NCBI RefSeq assembly: GCF_001515525.1
Contig: NZ_BCNQ01000006.1
Coordinates: 1 to 64,000, forward strand
Direction of reading: 5' to 3'
DNA length: 64,000 nt
Source of the DNA: Piscicoccus intestinalis NBRC 104926
GTDB lineage: Bacteria > Actinomycetota > Actinomycetes > Actinomycetales > Dermatophilaceae
Both the position numbers and the translations under genes were made by a program. Below are positions 61,432 to 64,000 of this stretch, piece after piece (position 1 is the stretch's first letter; each line of letters opens with the position of its first letter). Below the pieces are notes generated by a model. It was given only the letters and a program-made list of their open reading frames with translations. It was not told the DNA's origin and made no database searches.

Positions 61432-62810
61432 GACTTCCCCAGCAGCATCCGCACCTCACCGGCGGTGAAGACGGAGCCGGTGGCGACCACTCCCCCGCCG
61501 ACGCCGCCGTCGTCGGCCAGCTCGGCCGCGCGGTCCAGGGCGTCGGGCAGGTCGCGCACGACGTGCACGCGGTGGTCGCCGAAGTACTCGCGGGCCAGTG
61601 CGCCGAGCCGCTCGGGCTCCATGGCGCGCATCGACGTCGTGCGGGTGATGACGATCTCGTCGAAGACGGGCTCCAGCAGCTCGAGCATGCCCTCGACGTC
61701 CTTGTCGGCCATGCACGCGAACACCCCGACGGTGCGCGCGAACACGAACGAGTCGGCGAGCGCCGCCACGAGCGAGGCGATCCCGGCCGGGTTGTGGGCG
61801 GCGTCGACGAGCACCGTCGGGCTGCGCCGCACGATCTCCAGCCGTCCGGGCGACTCGACGGCCGCGAACGCCGCGCGGACGACCTCGAGGTCGAGCGGTT
61901 GCTCACCGCCTCCGACGAGGGCCTCGACGGCGGCGAGCGCGAGCAGCGCGTTGTGGGCCTGGTGTTCGCCGTGCAGCGGCAGGAACAGGTCGGGATAGTC
62001 GCCGGCGAGGCCTCGCAACGTGAGCACCTGCCCGCCGATCGCGACGTCACGGGCGAGCACGGCCAGCCCGCCCAGCCCGGTGCTCCCCTCGCCGCCGGCG
62101 ATACCCTCGGTGACGTCCCAGGCGATCGAGGCGCCGACCTGCTCAGCCCGCTGCCGCAGCACCTCGGCCGCGCCGATCTCCTGGGCGGCGCTGACGACGA
62201 TCGCGCCCGGCTTGATGATCCCGGACTTCTCCCCGGCGATGTCCTCGACCTCGGAGCCGAGGTAGCGCTCGTGGTCCAGCGCGATCGGGGTGATGACGGC
62301 GACGGCGCCGTCGGCGACGTTCGTCGCGTCCCAGACCCCGCCCATGCCGACCTCGACGACCGCGACGTCGACGGGGGCGTCGGCGAAGATCGCGTACCCC
62401 ATCGCGACGAGCACCTCGAAGAACGAGAGCCGGCCGGTGCCCGCCTCCAGGGAACGCTGCTCGACGAGGGCCAGCAGCGGCGCGATCTCGTGGTAGGCCT
62501 CGACGAACCGGCGGGCCTCGACGAGCTCGCCGGACAGCACGATGCGTTCGCGGATGTCGTGCAGGTGCGGCGAGGTGAACCGGCCGGTGCGCAGGCCGAG
62601 TTCGAGCAGCAGCCGCTCGATCATGCGGGCCGTGCTCGTCTTGCCGTTGGTGCCGGTGATGTGCACCACCGGATAGGTGCGTTGCGGGTCGCCGAGCACC
62701 TCGAGCAGGGCTCGCACGCGGTCGGTGGTGGGATCGATGTCGTGCTCGGGCGCGCGCGAGACGATCTCTTCCTCGACCTCGCGCAGGCGGCGGCGTACGT
62801 CCAGATCCAT
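61428..62810 (-). CDS. folC: Bifunctional folylpolyglutamate synthase / dihydrofolate synthase
   Basis: This 460-residue Mur-ligase-type enzyme adds glutamate to folates and may also make dihydrofolate. ATP-binding loop: VVHITGTNGKTSTARMIERL. Others: LRTGRFTSPHLHDIRERIVL, VAVVEVGMGGVWDATNVADG, ALDHERYLGSEVEDIAGEKS, and the C-terminal HNPAGIASLVAAL. AAGGGAG precedes ATG 62810. The stop overlaps the DUF4233 start. thyA and dfrA, the other folate genes, are about 50 kb away in the same window. Confidence 0.97.
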   Translation of the reverse strand: MDLDVRRRLREVEEEIVSRAPEHDIDPTTDRVRALLEVLGDPQRTYPVVHITGTNGKTSTARMIERLLLELGLRTGRFTSPHLHDIRERIVLSGELVEARRFVEAYHEIAPLLALVEQRSLEAGTGRLSFFEVLVAMGYAIFADAPVDVAVVEVGMGGVWDATNVADGAVAVITPIALDHERYLGSEVEDIAGEKSGIIKPGAIVVSAAQEIGAAEVLRQRAEQVGASIAWDVTEGIAGGEGSTGLGGLAVLARDVAIGGQVLTLRGLAGDYPDLFLPLHGEHQAHNALLALAAVEALVGGGEQPLDLEVVRAAFAAVESPGRLEIVRRSPTVLVDAAHNPAGIASLVAALADSFVFARTVGVFACMADKDVEGMLELLEPVFDEIVITRTTSMRAMEPERLGALAREYFGDHRVHVVRDLPDALDRAAELADDGGVGGGVVATGSVFTAGEVRMLLGKS

Positions 62811-62867
62811 GTGCTCCCTTGTCGATTCGCTGCCGCCGACGGCGCGCCCGGCGGGCGCGCGGACGGC

Positions 62868-63383
62868 TCAGCCCTGCTGGTCGGTGGGGTCGGGGTCGCG
62901 TCGGGTCCAGACGAGATCCGGCATGTCCGACTGCTTCTCGCGATGGTCGACGACGAACCCGTGGCCGCGCGTGAAGGCGGCCGCCGAAGCGTTGCCGTCG
63001 GCATACGAGAGGTACAGCGCCTGGTCGCCGTGCCGGTGGATGACCGCCTGCAGCAGCAGCCCCCCGATGCCGTGGCCCTGCCAGGCGGGCAGCACGTACA
63101 GCTTCCAGATGGTCTGGGCCCCCTCGTTCGGCCCGAAGGCCGCCATGCCGATGACATGGCGGTCGCCGCTACGGTCGTCGTCCTCGACCTCCGCGACGAG
63201 CGTGCGGCCGGCCCGGATCGCCGGGATGCAGGCATCCTTCGTCCACCACTTCGCGAGGAAGAGGTCGACGAGCTCGGGCGCATACAGGCCGGCGTGCGTC
63301 ACGGGCCAGGTCTGTCGGCCGACGGCGACGACCGCGTCGAGGTCGTTGCCGTCCGCTTCCCGAACGACGATGCGCGGGTTCAT
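62868..63383 (-). CDS. GNAT family N-acetyltransferase
   Basis: This 171-residue protein is a compact GNAT acetyltransferase: IVVREADGNDLDAVVAVGRQ, WKLYVLPAWQGHGIGGLLLQ (acetyl-CoA-binding loop Q/R-x-x-G-x-G/A) near residue 105, LYLSYADGNASAAAFTRGHG and the end FVVDHREKQSDMPDLVWTRR. AGGACG lies before ATG 63383. It sits between ileS and folC, where a second unrelated gene is unusual. The substrate is unknown. Confidence 0.88.
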   Translation of the reverse strand: MNPRIVVREADGNDLDAVVAVGRQTWPVTHAGLYAPELVDLFLAKWWTKDACIPAIRAGRTLVAEVEDDDRSGDRHVIGMAAFGPNEGAQTIWKLYVLPAWQGHGIGGLLLQAVIHRHGDQALYLSYADGNASAAAFTRGHGFVVDHREKQSDMPDLVWTRRDPDPTDQQG

Positions 63384-63394
63384 GGGCGTCCTGA

Positions 63395-63447
63395 GTCGGC
63401 TGAAAGGTCGGCTGAAAGGTCGGCTGAAAGGTCGGCTGGCGAGTCGG
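63395..63447. repeat. 12-bp GTCGGCTGAAAG repeat, about four copies
   Basis: Three exact GTCGGCTGAAAG units and a degenerate fourth lie between the GNAT start and the ileS stop. The unit has no shared sequence with the other repeats here. It is upstream of the GNAT gene and could vary in copy number. Confidence 0.9.
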
Positions 63448-63516
63448 ATCGACGGCGTACCGACCCGGCTCGCGCTTGCGGGCCATTCTGCCCGACCGGA
63501 TCCGGCCGCGCGGGCG

Positions 63517-64000
63517 TCACCGCTTGGTCACCACGACTCGAATCCGGCGCCCGTCACCGACGTTCGCCTGCGTGCCCTGCCCTTCCGGCAGCGCGTTCAG
63601 GTCGGCGGCGGCGCCGAACTGCTCCGCGAGCGTCTCGGTCATGATGAGCCGCTCGTGGGTCAGGCAGGCGCGCCAGATCTCCTCGTCCTGGGCGAGCACG
63701 GTGAGGCCGATGCGGTCGGAGACGTCGAGCCCGGCCTCCTTGCGCGCCTGCTGCACGGCCCGCACGACGTCGCGCGCGAGGCCCTCGGCGGCCAGCTCGG
63801 GGGTGACGTCGGTGTCGAGCACGACGAACCCGCCGCCGGGCAGGGTCGCGGTCGCGTGCCCGCCGGAGCCGGGCAGGGAGTCGTCGACGACGGTCTCCAG
63901 GGTGTACTCGCCGTCGAGCAGCTCGAAACCGCCCGCGACGACCGTGCCGTCGGCCGACACGTTCCAGTCGCCCGACTTCGCGGCCTTGATCGCGGCCTGC
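63517..64000 (-). CDS. ileS: Isoleucyl-tRNA synthetase, C-terminal end (runs off the right edge)
   Basis: The frame is open from the right edge to the stop at 63517 and reads QAAIKAAKSGDWNVSADGTV at the border. It continues through GGGFVVLDTDVTPELAAEGL, ARDVVRAVQQARKEAGLDVS and DRIGLTVLAQDEEIW, the C-terminal domain of actinobacterial-type IleRS. The catalytic domain with HIGH and KMSKS lies beyond the window. An internal GTG at 63958-63960 is not a start. Its neighbours folC, DUF4233 and ndk form a familiar actinobacterial order. Confidence 0.9.
   Translation of the reverse strand, partial: QAAIKAAKSGDWNVSADGTVVAGGFELLDGEYTLETVVDDSLPGSGGHATATLPGGGFVVLDTDVTPELAAEGLARDVVRAVQQARKEAGLDVSDRIGLTVLAQDEEIWRACLTHERLIMTETLAEQFGAAADLNALPEGQGTQANVGDGRRIRVVVTKR

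Overview
The window is a very GC-rich, gene-dense chromosomal segment with GTG starts, ATGA/GTGA/TGATG gene overlaps and long antisense shadow frames. Gene content points to a high-GC actinobacterium: a DUF222-HNH protein, an actinobacterial folC-DUF4233-ndk block, LutABC, CcsBA-type cytochrome c maturation, and ftsK, rnj, thyA, dfrA, dapB, pnp and rpsO in one neighbourhood. Pyruvate:ferredoxin oxidoreductase and a cytochrome c nitrite reductase indicate a facultative anaerobe. A member of the Micrococcales (Dermatophilaceae-like) is my best guess. This rests on gene content only and is not firm.

Layout. 1-22 kb: ftsK 5' part, RNase J, a DUF222-HNH gene, a phospholipase D-like protein, a PNPOx-fold protein, glycogen phosphorylase, DUF952, thyA-dfrA, a NhaD-like antiporter, a short ferredoxin-reductase-like protein with an SRPBCC protein, GNAT-azlC-azlD, cstA-ybdD, an AbiEi/DUF559-like gene, dapB. 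22-32 kb: a sodium:solute symporter with a small membrane partner, then a redox module of a GltD-like iron-sulfur flavoprotein, NifJ and a dihydroorotate-dehydrogenase-like protein, then an FkbM methyltransferase. 32-38 kb: a membrane-anchored glycoside hydrolase-like protein, pnp and rpsO. 38-47.4 kb: a glycine betaine ABC transporter (proVWX-like), then an L-lactate locus (FadR-type regulator, permease, lutABC) with a recognisable promoter and operator. 47.4-59 kb: a sugar-dehydrogenase-like lipoprotein, a NarL-type two-component system, nrfHA, and a cytochrome c maturation set (TPR/CcmI-like, CcdA, ResB, CcsB/ResC, ResA-like). 59-64 kb: a cupin oxygenase, ndk, DUF4233, folC, a GNAT protein and the 3' end of ileS.

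How the parts work together. PFOR with its GltD-like partner would take pyruvate electrons to ferredoxin or NAD(P)H. The lactate genes feed pyruvate. NrfHA takes quinol electrons to nitrite, and the adjacent maturation genes attach the nine hemes of NrfHA (four plus five, all with CxxCH sites). CstA-YbdD probably imports pyruvate.

The least explained elements are a family of three 74-bp inverted repeats, each at the 3' end of a plus-strand gene and one supplying a gene's C-terminus and stop codon; short leader ORFs overlapping the starts of rnj, the DUF222 gene and proV; and TATCCACA motifs ahead of both nuclease-like genes. No tRNA, rRNA, CRISPR array or insertion sequence was recognised.
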